A stretch of DNA of 64,000 bases from assembly GCA_017744735.1 (NCBI GenBank), contig JAGIAR010000007.1, forward strand, positions 355,749-419,748. The letters run 5' to 3'. The notes beneath the pieces were generated by a model that was not told the DNA's origin, ran no database searches, and saw nothing but the letters and a program-made list of their open reading frames with translations. Below are positions 1 to 6,875 of this stretch, piece by piece. The position numbers and the translations under genes are program-made. Each line of letters starts with the position of its first letter. Position 1 is the first letter of the stretch. The stretch is from Novosphingobium sp. Its GTDB lineage: Bacteria; Pseudomonadota; Alphaproteobacteria; Sphingomonadales; Sphingomonadaceae.

Positions 1-504
1 GGTCGCACCCGCTACGGCGAGTATTTCGACAAGACGTTCGACCTGCTGGCCAACGACGGGATCATGCTGACCCATACGATCGGGCGCACCCGCACCAGCC
101 TGACCACCGACAAGTGGAACCGCACCTATATCTTCCCGGGGCACTACCTCCCCTCGATCTCGCAGCTGTCCTACGCGATCGAGGAAACAGGCTGGGAAAT
201 CGGCGACATCGAGATCATGCGCTATCACTACGCGCATACGCTGAAGGATTGGTACGACCGCGCGTGCCAGCACCGCGCGGAGATCGTGGATCTGTTCGAC
301 GAGCGGCTGTTCCGCATGTGGCAGTTCTATCTCGTCGGTGCCGAACAGGGTTTCCGCCACGGCAAGATGGTCAATTTCCAGATCCAGTCGGTCAAGCAGC
401 GCAGTGCGTTGCCGATGACCCGCGACTACATGGTCGAGGAGGCCGAGCGGCTGCGGGCCAAGGAGCAGGCGCCGGTGTGGCATCTGGCGCAGGCGGCGGA
501 ATAG
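1..504 (+). CDS. Cyclopropane-fatty-acyl-phospholipid synthase, C-terminal part (5' end outside window)
   Basis: Only the last 167 residues are present; the frame is open from base 1. The sequence matches the C-terminal half of SAM-dependent cyclopropane fatty acid synthases: the core-strand segment DKTFDLLANDGIML, then HTIGRT, the YIFPGHYLPS segment, and the late WYDRACQHRAEI and FRMWQFYLVGAEQGFR segments. The family transfers a methylene group from S-adenosylmethionine to the double bond of unsaturated acyl chains in membrane phospholipids. The SAM-binding motif lies upstream of the window. The MATE gene follows about 50 bp later on the same strand. A more general SAM methyltransferase of this superfamily is possible but less likely. 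Confidence 0.85.
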   Translation, partial: GRTRYGEYFDKTFDLLANDGIMLTHTIGRTRTSLTTDKWNRTYIFPGHYLPSISQLSYAIEETGWEIGDIEIMRYHYAHTLKDWYDRACQHRAEIVDLFDERLFRMWQFYLVGAEQGFRHGKMVNFQIQSVKQRSALPMTRDYMVEEAERLRAKEQAPVWHLAQAAE

Positions 505-552
505 GCCGCATCGCGCTTGCCTGACGCCGCCGGCAGGTTCTAGGCGGCGCGG

Positions 553-1887
553 ATGGAAGCCAGCCTTCCCCCTCCCCCGCTGACCCGCGGCGCGGTGTTC
601 GCGCAGGCCTGGCCGATCATGGTCGGGCAGGCGTCGATCCCGCTGGTGGGTCTGGTCGATACCTTCGTGATCGGCCGCACCGGCGATGTCGCGGCCCTCG
701 CCGGGGTCGCGCTCGGCGCGGTGGTGATCAATTTCGTGTTCTGGAGCTTCGGCTTCCTGCGCATGGGCCTGACCGGCCTCACCGCACAGGCCGATGGCGC
801 AGCGGACCGGCGCGAGGTCGAGGCGCTGCTGCTGCGCGGGCTGATCGCGGGCGGCGGGATCGGGCTCGCGATCGTCGTGCTGCAATATCCGCTGACCCTG
901 CTTGCCTTCGCGCTGCTCGCCGGCGGGGCACAGGTCACCGCCGAAGCGCATTCCTATGCCGGCGCCTGCTTCCTCGGCGCGCCGGCCGCGCTGGCCGTGT
1001 TCGCGATCACCGGCTGGCTGTTCGGGCTTGGCCGGACGCGCGCGGCGCTGGTGCTGCAACTGGTCACCAACCTCGCCAATATCCTGCTCTCGACCTGGCT
1101 GGTGTGGGGCCTGCATCTCGGTGCGCACGGCGTCGGTCTCGCCGCGGCCGGAGCGCAATGGACCGCGCTTGCCGCCGGTCTCGCCATCGTCACCCGCATC
1201 GCCAGCGCCAACCCGCTTGCCCTCGTCCGCCGCGCCGGCGCCGCCGCGCTGTTCGAACGCGCCGCCCTCACCCGCCTGTTCGCGGTCAACCGCGACCTGA
1301 TGATCCGCACGATCGCGCTGCTGCTGCTGCTGACCTGGTTCGCCAATGCCGGCGCGCGGCTCGGCACGCTGACGCTCGCGGCGAACCAGGTGCTGATGCA
1401 GTTCGTCAACATCGCAGCCTTCGTGCTCGACGCTTTCGCCTTCACCGCCGAATCCCGCGTCGGCAATGCGATCGGCGCGAAGTCCAGAGCGCAGTTCCTG
1501 CGCGCAGTGCGGCTGACCGGCGAATATTCGCTGCTCTGCGGGGCGCTGCTTGCGCTGGCATTCTGGTTTGCCGGCGGCTGGCTGATCGGCGCGATCACCA
1601 CCGATCCGGAATTGCGCCAGCGCGCCGCGCTCTACCTCCCCTTTGCCGCCATCGTACCGCTCGCCGGGATGCCGAGCTGGCTGCTCGACGGAATCTTCGT
1701 CGGCGCGACCCGCGGCGCGGCGATGCGCAATGCCGCGGTGGTGGCGACCGCGCTCTATGTCGCGCTCGATCTCGCGCTGCGGCCCTGGGGCGCCGCCGGG
1801 CTGTGGGCCGCTTTCGTGACCAGCTACGTCCTCCGCGCGCTGACGCTCTCGGTCGGTCTGCCCGGGCTGCTGAAAACGTTGCGATAG
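553..1887 (+). CDS. MATE family multidrug/toxin efflux transporter, DinF-like
   Basis: A 444-residue polytopic inner-membrane protein, close to the usual 440-460 for MATE antiporters. Roughly twelve hydrophobic segments are visible, and the N-terminus (AWPIMVGQASIPLVGLVDTFVIGR) has the pattern typical of DinF-type MATE proteins. A second-half repeat begins near residue 235 (LFAVNRDLMIRTIALLLLL). The family exchanges Na+ or H+ for cationic drugs or metabolites; the substrate here is unknown. The ATG start lacks a strong ribosome binding site. The gene stands between the cfa-like gene and argG, with no sign of co-regulation. Confidence 0.85.
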   Translation: MEASLPPPPLTRGAVFAQAWPIMVGQASIPLVGLVDTFVIGRTGDVAALAGVALGAVVINFVFWSFGFLRMGLTGLTAQADGAADRREVEALLLRGLIAGGGIGLAIVVLQYPLTLLAFALLAGGAQVTAEAHSYAGACFLGAPAALAVFAITGWLFGLGRTRAALVLQLVTNLANILLSTWLVWGLHLGAHGVGLAAAGAQWTALAAGLAIVTRIASANPLALVRRAGAAALFERAALTRLFAVNRDLMIRTIALLLLLTWFANAGARLGTLTLAANQVLMQFVNIAAFVLDAFAFTAESRVGNAIGAKSRAQFLRAVRLTGEYSLLCGALLALAFWFAGGWLIGAITTDPELRQRAALYLPFAAIVPLAGMPSWLLDGIFVGATRGAAMRNAAVVATALYVALDLALRPWGAAGLWAAFVTSYVLRALTLSVGLPGLLKTLR

Positions 1888-1935
1888 GCGGGCGCCCCTG
1901 TTAGTCGCCCGCGCGTAATTCAGCGGAGCCCATAC

Positions 1936-3150
1936 ATGTCCGATATCAAGCGTGTCGTTCTCGCCTATTCCGGTGGCCTCGACACCAGCGTGATCCTCAA
2001 ATGGCTGCAGGTGACCTACGGCTGCGAAGTCGTGACCTTCACCGCCGATCTCGGCCAGGGCGAAGAGCTGGAACCGGCGCGCGCCAAAGCCAAGCTGATG
2101 GGCGTTCCCGACCACCACATCTTCATCGACGACCTGCGCGAGGAATTCGTGCGCGACTTCGTGTTCCCGATGATGCGCGCCAACGCCCGCTACGAGGGCG
2201 ATTATCTGCTCGGCACCTCGATCGCCCGCCCGCTGATCTCCAAGCGCCTGATCGAGATCGCGCGCGAGACCGGCGCCGACGCCGTCGCCCATGGCGCGAC
2301 CGGCAAGGGCAACGACCAGGTGCGGTTCGAACTCAGCGCCTATGCGCTCGAGCCCAACATCAAGGTCATCGCCCCGTGGCGCGAATGGGACCTGACCAGC
2401 CGCACCGCGCTGATCGCCTGGGCCGAACAGCACCAGATCCCGGTGCCGAAGGACAAGCGCGGCGAGAGCCCATTCTCGACCGACGCGAACCTCCTACACA
2501 CCTCGTCCGAGGGCAAGGTGCTCGAGGATCCGTGGCAGGAGACCCCGGACTATGTCTATTCGCGCACGGTGAACCCGGAAGACGCGCCGGACATGCCCGA
2601 ATACATCGAGATCGACTTCGAGCGCGGCGACGGCGTCGCGCTCAACGGCGAGGCGATGAGCCCCGCTACGCTGCTCGCCGCGCTCAACGAGCTCGGCCGC
2701 AAGCACGGGATCGGCCGGCTCGATCTGGTCGAGAACCGCTTCGTCGGCATGAAGAGCCGCGGGATGTACGAGACCCCCGGCGGCGAGATCTACGCCCGCG
2801 CGCATCGCGGGATCGAGAGCATCACGCTCGATCGCGGGGCGGCGCATCTCAAGGACGAGCTGATGCCGAAATATGCCGAGCTGATCTACAACGGCTTCTG
2901 GTTCAGCCCCGAGCGCGAGATGCTGCAGGCGGCGATCGACCATTCGCAGGCCAAGGTCAGCGGCACCGTGCGGCTCAAGCTCTACAAGGGCCTTGCCAGC
3001 GTGGTCGGGCGCAAGAGCCCCAACTCGCTCTATTCGGAAGCCCACGTGACCTTCGAGGACGACGCTGGCGCCTACGACCAGAAGGACGCCGCGGGCTTCA
3101 TCAAGCTCAACGCCCTGCGGCTGCGCCTGCTGGCCCAACGCGATCGCTGA
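1936..3150 (+). CDS. argG: Argininosuccinate synthase
   Basis: A 404-residue cytosolic enzyme of full family length that condenses citrulline and aspartate with ATP to argininosuccinate, the penultimate step of arginine synthesis. The N-terminal ATP pyrophosphatase loop is clear ([18 protein letters not shown], residues 6-23), followed by conserved segments such as [15 protein letters not shown] (about residues 118-132) that shape the ATP and citrulline/aspartate sites. The ATG is preceded by GCGGAG. No other arginine gene is adjacent. Downstream comes a long non-coding stretch that begins with DnaA-box-like sites. Confidence 0.97.
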   Translation: MSDIKRVVLAYSGGLDTSVILKWLQVTYGCEVVTFTADLGQGEELEPARAKAKLMGVPDHHIFIDDLREEFVRDFVFPMMRANARYEGDYLLGTSIARPLISKRLIEIARETGADAVAHGATGKGNDQVRFELSAYALEPNIKVIAPWREWDLTSRTALIAWAEQHQIPVPKDKRGESPFSTDANLLHTSSEGKVLEDPWQETPDYVYSRTVNPEDAPDMPEYIEIDFERGDGVALNGEAMSPATLLAALNELGRKHGIGRLDLVENRFVGMKSRGMYETPGGEIYARAHRGIESITLDRGAAHLKDELMPKYAELIYNGFWFSPEREMLQAAIDHSQAKVSGTVRLKLYKGLASVVGRKSPNSLYSEAHVTFEDDAGAYDQKDAAGFIKLNALRLRLLAQRDR

Positions 3151-3234
3151 TTTGGGAGCGCGATTCCCGCCGCACCGCAGCGGAACCGCGCCCTACAGCA
3201 GCATTTCTTCGCAGCCGCAACGTCGCGGAGCGGG

Positions 3235-3277
3235 TTTTCCACACTTATCCACCGCCAAAACGGCCGAAAGTGGATAA
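3235..3277. promoter_or_regulatory. Cluster of three DnaA-box-like sites
   Basis: TTTTCCACA at 3235-3243 fits the DnaA consensus TTWTNCACA exactly. TTATCCACC at 3245-3253 matches in eight of nine positions. A third, inverted copy (TTATCCACT read on the minus strand) lies at 3269-3277. The last two form a 9-bp inverted repeat CTTATCCAC/GTGGATAAG. The sites lie 85-127 bp past argG at the start of a 940-bp non-coding region. They may bind DnaA for titration or regulation. I see no AT-rich unwinding element, so a replication origin is not claimed. Confidence 0.4.
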
Positions 3278-3479
3278 GTCGGGCTTGCGCGGCTTGCGCG
3301 ACTCGGCTGCGAGGCGCAGCTTCAAGTCATCGGAAGACGCAGACCGGAACGCTCCTCGGACGGTGTAACAGCCTGAAAAGAAGCGGAAAAGTTGGAAGCT
3401 TTCGACGCGATGGCGAAAGCTGCGCGGCTTGGAAACAGGCATCATCGCATCGGTCTCCGGATTGATGCGTGGCCAGCGG

Positions 3480-3770
3480 AAGAGACGCGAAAGAGCGACA
3501 TCGGTTTGGCCGGACGACCCGGCTCGGCGTGGATGGATCCGCCAAGGCTTCGGCCCCAACGGAACCAGGTGAAGCGCAGGGCCCCCGCGGGTCGACCGAC
3601 CGCGGAACCGCCAGGCCGGAAGGAACGGTGCTTGCACCCGACCGACCCGCCTGACGGGACCGGCTGCCGGCGCGAGCGCCGGGCGACATAACCGCCCCTC
3701 GGGGTGGTGAAACGCCGGTGACGCGACCGGTGCAGTGAGGCCGGCGGCGACGCCGGCCTCATTTGTTTTC
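3480..3770 (+). ncRNA. Putative structured small RNA, family not recognised
   Basis: The stretch is rich in self-complementary segments: CCGCGG...CCGCGG near 3585-3606, GCCGGCG...CGCCGG near 3664-3682, CCGCCCC...GGGGTGG near 3691-3709 and CACCGG-type pairings before a perfect GNRA-loop terminator. No reading frame here looks like a real protein on either strand. I compared it mentally with SRP RNA (the GGAAGG at about 3618-3625 lacks the flanking AGCAGCC), RNase P RNA, tmRNA and 6S RNA and found no convincing match. The 5' end is a guess; only the 3' end at the terminator is well defined. Confidence 0.35.
3737..3769 (+). terminator. Rho-independent terminator of the putative small RNA
   Basis: A perfect 10-bp stem GAGGCCGGCG/CGCCGGCCTC closes on a GCGA tetraloop and is followed by ATTTGTTTT. 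It lies about 590 bp past argG and 320 bp before rlpA, so it most likely ends a separate transcript inside the non-coding region. Confidence 0.75.
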
Positions 3771-4055
3771 CCGATTCCGACCATGGCCCCGGACATGGCC
3801 CCAACATCTCGGGCAATCCAACCCGACCCTTTCGATTCCCCCGCAGGCGACCTCCACACCGCGCCACCGCGGCGACCGAAACCCCGCCCGCGCGGGGCCC
3901 GGAAGCGGCATCCGACTCCGATCGGACCATCCTCATCCCCCGATTCAGCACGCTGAAGCGCGCTTGAGCTTGCTGGAAAACTCCTCCGTTCACCCGGTTT
4001 TGCGCTCGAATCCGCGACGAACCGAGGCCCGTCATCGACCAGCCGTTTCCCGTTA

Positions 4056-4074
4056 ATGTTTCGCGCGGAAACAT
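4056..4074. promoter_or_regulatory. 19-bp palindrome resembling parS or an rlpA operator
   Basis: ATGTTTC-GCGCG-GAAACAT is a perfect 7+7 inverted repeat around five bases, ending 18 bp before the rlpA start. Outer halves TGTTTC/GAAACA are those of the ParB site TGTTTCACGTGAAACA, but the centre is one base longer and lacks ACGT. It could equally be an operator for rlpA or a hairpin in its leader. Confidence 0.35.
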
Positions 4075-4092
4075 CGGCTAGGCGGCGCGGCG

Positions 4093-4731
4093 ATGAGGGC
4101 AAACACCGCCATCCGCGCGAGCGCCGGCAAAACTCCCGATCACGGGGCCGCACCGCTCGCGATCCGCAGCCGGATCGCCGGGCGCATCGCGCCCGCAGCC
4201 GCCGCGGCGCTGCTCCTCGGAGCGGCGGGCGCGAGCGTTCCCGGCAGCACCGCGCAGGCGGAAATCCAGGCTCCCCCGGCAAACGCACCCGCCTCCCCGC
4301 TCGTTCCCGCGCCGGTGCAATCGACCGGCTTCGACCAGGCCTTCGCCGCCTATGCGACCGTCCCCGCCGCGTCTCCGCTGACCGACAGCACCCCTGACGC
4401 GTCTGCGGACGGCCCGCGGTTCGAGGATCCGGGCACGCCGATCGCGGGCGGCACCGCCAGCTATTACGGCAACCAGTTCGCCGGCCACCGCACCGCCAGC
4501 GGCGAGCGCTTCGACCCCGCCGGCTTCACCGCCGCGCACCGCTCGCTCCCCTTCGGCAGCAAGGTCCGGGTGACCAACGCCCGCACCGGGGCCAGCGTGG
4601 TGGTGACGATCAACGATCGCGGGCCGTTTTCCCGCAACCGGGTGATCGACGTCTCGCAGGCCGCCGCGCGCCAGCTCGGCCTGATCGGCCCGGGCAGCGG
4701 CAAGGTCAGCCTAGCGGTGCTGGGCAGCTAG
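4093..4731 (+). CDS. rlpA: RlpA-type septal ring lytic transglycosylase (double-psi beta-barrel)
   Basis: A 212-residue exported protein. After a basic start and a hydrophobic Ala-rich segment (about residues 30-55, AAAAALLLGAAGASVPG) comes a low-complexity linker and then the RlpA double-psi beta-barrel from residue 118: ASYYGNQFAGHRTASGERFD, then AAHRSLPFGSKVRVTN, INDRGPFSRNRVIDVSQAAA. The Asp of NDRGPF and the His of AHRSLPFG are those conserved in RlpA. The family cleaves or binds denuded glycan strands at the septum. No SPOR domain is present, so this is a short form. The palindrome just upstream may control it. Confidence 0.85.
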   Translation: MRANTAIRASAGKTPDHGAAPLAIRSRIAGRIAPAAAAALLLGAAGASVPGSTAQAEIQAPPANAPASPLVPAPVQSTGFDQAFAAYATVPAASPLTDSTPDASADGPRFEDPGTPIAGGTASYYGNQFAGHRTASGERFDPAGFTAAHRSLPFGSKVRVTNARTGASVVVTINDRGPFSRNRVIDVSQAAARQLGLIGPGSGKVSLAVLGS

Positions 4732-4763
4732 GCGCGTCAGGCGCGCACCCGTCCGCCGCTTGA

Positions 4764-4811
4764 GCGCGGAAGCCCTCCCCCAACCCCCTCCTCCGAAGAA
4801 GAGGGGGCTTC
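4764..4811. repeat. Pyrimidine-rich intergenic hairpin, member of the CTCCC repeat family
   Basis: CCCTCCCCCAACCCCCTCCTC followed by GAAGAAGAGGGGGCTTCGGG forms a C-rich/G-rich hairpin between the convergent rlpA and CHRD genes. Similar pyrimidine-rich units recur at 5536-5640 and 9369-9600. It may serve as a bidirectional terminator. Confidence 0.4.
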
Positions 4812-4820
4812 GGGCCATCC

Positions 4821-5336
4821 TCACATCTTCTGCGCGGGGCCCTTGGTCTCGAGCTGGGCGCGCTCGAACCCGTCGGGGATCGCGGCGGTGTGGACGTTGA
4901 CGTAATAGCCGGCCGGATTGGCGATCATCGCCTGGGCGATCTCGGGCTTCACCGCCACGCAGCCGCCGCTCGAGCCGTCCTTCGGGGCGGCCAGCGCCAC
5001 CACCGGCGCGCCGCTTTCGCCCGCCGCGCCCTTGTGGATATGCGCGGCGACCGCCCCGTCGAGCCCCGGGGCCGAGAGGATGTAGCACAGCTGGTCGGTC
5101 TTCGGGTCGAGCACGCCGGTGAAGCTGTCGTGGCTGCCCTGGCGCAGATCGGCGAAGAAGATCGGCTTGGTGTTCACGAAGGGCACGTCCATCGCCCACA
5201 GCGGCGCGGCGACCGGCGGCGGCGGCACGAACCCGGGAGGCGGCGCGCCCTGCGCGCTCGCGCCGCCCGCAACCGCGAGCATCCCGAGCCCGGTCGTGAC
5301 GGCGGCGATGGCCTTCAGGCTGGCGAAACGGCGCAT
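4821..5336 (-). CDS. CHRD-domain exported protein
   Basis: A 171-residue protein with a signal peptide ([20 protein letters not shown]...GGASAQ, cleavage near residue 29) and one CHRD domain: FADLRQGSHDSFTGVLDPKT, LCYILSAPGLDGAVAAHIHKGAAGESGAPVV, and NPAGYYVNVHTAAIPDGFERAQL. CHRD domains occur in chordin and many bacterial secreted proteins; their bacterial role is unknown. The ATG at 5336 is chosen because AGGGAG lies 9 bases upstream. The frame stays open upstream into the HTH gene, with no stop between. It is a paralogue of the gene at 9616-10107. Confidence 0.8.
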   Translation of the reverse strand: MRRFASLKAIAAVTTGLGMLAVAGGASAQGAPPPGFVPPPPVAAPLWAMDVPFVNTKPIFFADLRQGSHDSFTGVLDPKTDQLCYILSAPGLDGAVAAHIHKGAAGESGAPVVALAAPKDGSSGGCVAVKPEIAQAMIANPAGYYVNVHTAAIPDGFERAQLETKGPAQKM

Positions 5337-6785
5337 GCAAACTCTCCCTAAGTTGACTTTGCCCATATCATAGGCCGCCCCGCCAGCGGTGCAAGCGCGA
5401 TTAGGGCTCCCGCGCCCGATCGGCGAAGCGGGAGCGCGCACGGCGGGCGTCGCAAGGGCGACGGGTGTGACGCATGTGACAGTGTCCTGGGAGAGAAAAG
5501 CCCGTTGGGCGCAGAGCCCGCCCCTCGGCCCTTCGCGCGGCCCGTCCCCGGGCCCCTCCCCCAGCCCCTCCCGCTCGCGGGAGGGGAGCGGAGCCTGCCG
5601 ACCCGCGGGCGCGGCCGGTCGCGAAGGCGAGGGTCGGGGCGGGGAGGGTCGCGATTTCACCTCATACGGCAGGTCGTCGGGCACCGCATCCTCCGGACCC
5701 GCCATCAACGCGTCGACCCGCGCCAGCATCGCCGCGCGCTCCGCGTCCCAGTCCTCGCCCGCGCACTCCCGCGCATCGGCCCCGGCCTCCACCACCGCAT
5801 CGCTGTCGGCCTCGCCCCACTCCGCCCCGCTGTCGGCAAGGGCCTCGTGCAGCGCCTCCTCGACCTCCCACTCGGCCGCGTCGGCCGCGGCCGCGACATA
5901 GTCCTCGCGCGCGCCCAGCCCCGCGCCCGCATCCCCCGCGAGCCCGGCCAGCAGCGCATCGAAATCCTCCGGCGCGTCGTCCTCGCGCGCCGCCGCACAT
6001 TGGGCATCGAGCCGCCCGAGATGCGCGAGCAGCAGGCGCGAATCGTAGCGCCGCCGCCGCGCGATCTCCTCGCCGTGGTAATAGACCGCCTCCTCCACCC
6101 CCTCGATCGCGCGCTCGGCCAGCACCGCCTCGACATGGATCTGCGCCAGCCGCAGCGCCGCATCCCAGCAGCGCGCGAAGGCCGGATCGCGACGTCTGAA
6201 GCGATAGACGGTCTGCGGCGCGATCCGCTCGCGCGCACAGGCCAGGCGGACATTGCCGTGCCCGGCGAGGTCGTCGCAGAAGCGGAGCTGGCGCGCGGGG
6301 GTGAAAACGCGCGGCCCGCCGGGCGCCGCAGCCGCCGCACCGAAGCGCGTTTCGCGCGAGGGGGTGAATTCGTCGTCCCGAACCCGACCGACTTCGCCGC
6401 CCCGAAGGGCCGGGATCGCGGGCGGCAAGGTGGAACGGTCAGGCTCGGGCTCGGGCCCATCCCCTACCCCGTCCCCGGGCCTGTCCCGAGCGGCCGGCCT
6501 CCGGCCAGCCGAAGGGCGGGAGGGGAGCGAGACGTGCGCCCCCGGATTTGTTCCGGGGGAACCGGTCGCAGCGGGGTGGGCCACTTCGTCAAGCACGCAG
6601 GCCTCAGCCTCGGCCTCAGCCCGCCGCGCCGCCCTGGCCGCGGCCCGCGCGGCAGCCTCGGCGGCGGCCTCCGCCTCGGCCTCGGCCTGCCACCGGCCCT
6701 GGGACTGGAACACCGCCCTGCCCGCCGAACTGGCCGGGCGGCCGTCCTGCGGAGCGAGCGGGAAGAGATGGGATGTGTGGGTCAT
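5337..6785 (-). CDS. HTH (terminase-small-subunit-like) hypothetical protein without its own stop codon
   Basis: From the ATG at 6785 (GAGG upstream), the frame encodes a Glu/Ala coiled segment (residues 33-63), a low-complexity stretch (84-125) that coincides with a repeat insertion, and a conserved core (160-262: FTPARQLRFCDDLAGHGNVR, then CARERIAPQTVYRFRRRDPAFARCWDAAL, AIEGVEEAVYYHGEE). That core resembles helix-turn-helix proteins of sphingomonads related to phage terminase small subunits. An acidic C-terminal part ends near DDLPYEVKSR. No stop follows: the frame runs through repeat DNA into the CHRD gene. The coordinates stop at the CHRD start by convention. Function unknown; DNA binding is inferred. 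Confidence 0.55.
5536..5640. repeat. CTCCC/GGGAGG intergenic repeat inside the open frame
   Basis: CCCCTCCCCCAGCCCCTCCC followed by GCTCGCGGGAGGGGAGC forms a stem of the repeat family also seen near 9369-9600. It lies exactly where the HTH gene should end and is translated in frame as a Pro/Arg/Gly-rich stretch, which suggests that the repeat replaced the natural stop codon. Confidence 0.5.
6455..6575. repeat. Repeat-like insertion within the HTH gene
   Basis: A stretch with GCCGGCCTCCGGCC, GGGCGGGAGGGGAGCG and the hairpin CCCCCGGATTTGTTCCGGGGG lies within the HTH coding frame. It encodes a low-complexity segment (about residues 75-110) that breaks an otherwise typical protein. Its composition resembles the other CTCCC repeats in this region. 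Confidence 0.4.
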
Positions 6786-6875
6786 GGTTCGCCTCGGTTT
6801 GTGGGAGGGGAACCGGGTTAGGTAGGCAGATCGGGGCGTGTAGGAAAATGGTTTTTCGTTTCACACGGCACCCGG

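Noticed and set aside
3600..3640. SRP (4.5S) RNA, because of a GGAAGGAAC segment
   Set aside because: The diagnostic CAGGTCCGGAAGGAAGCAGCC loop is incomplete and its symmetric partner strand is missing.
3235..4092. Replication origin (DnaA boxes, parS-like palindrome and non-coding DNA close together)
   Set aside because: No AT-rich unwinding element is visible, the palindrome is not a true parS, and none of the usual origin genes (dnaA, hemE, parAB, gidAB) is nearby.
3245..4288. Long minus-strand open frame over the argG-rlpA gap
   Set aside because: The translation is Arg/Pro/Ser-rich without any motif, and it lies over DNA with RNA-like hairpins; typical of GC-rich chance frames.
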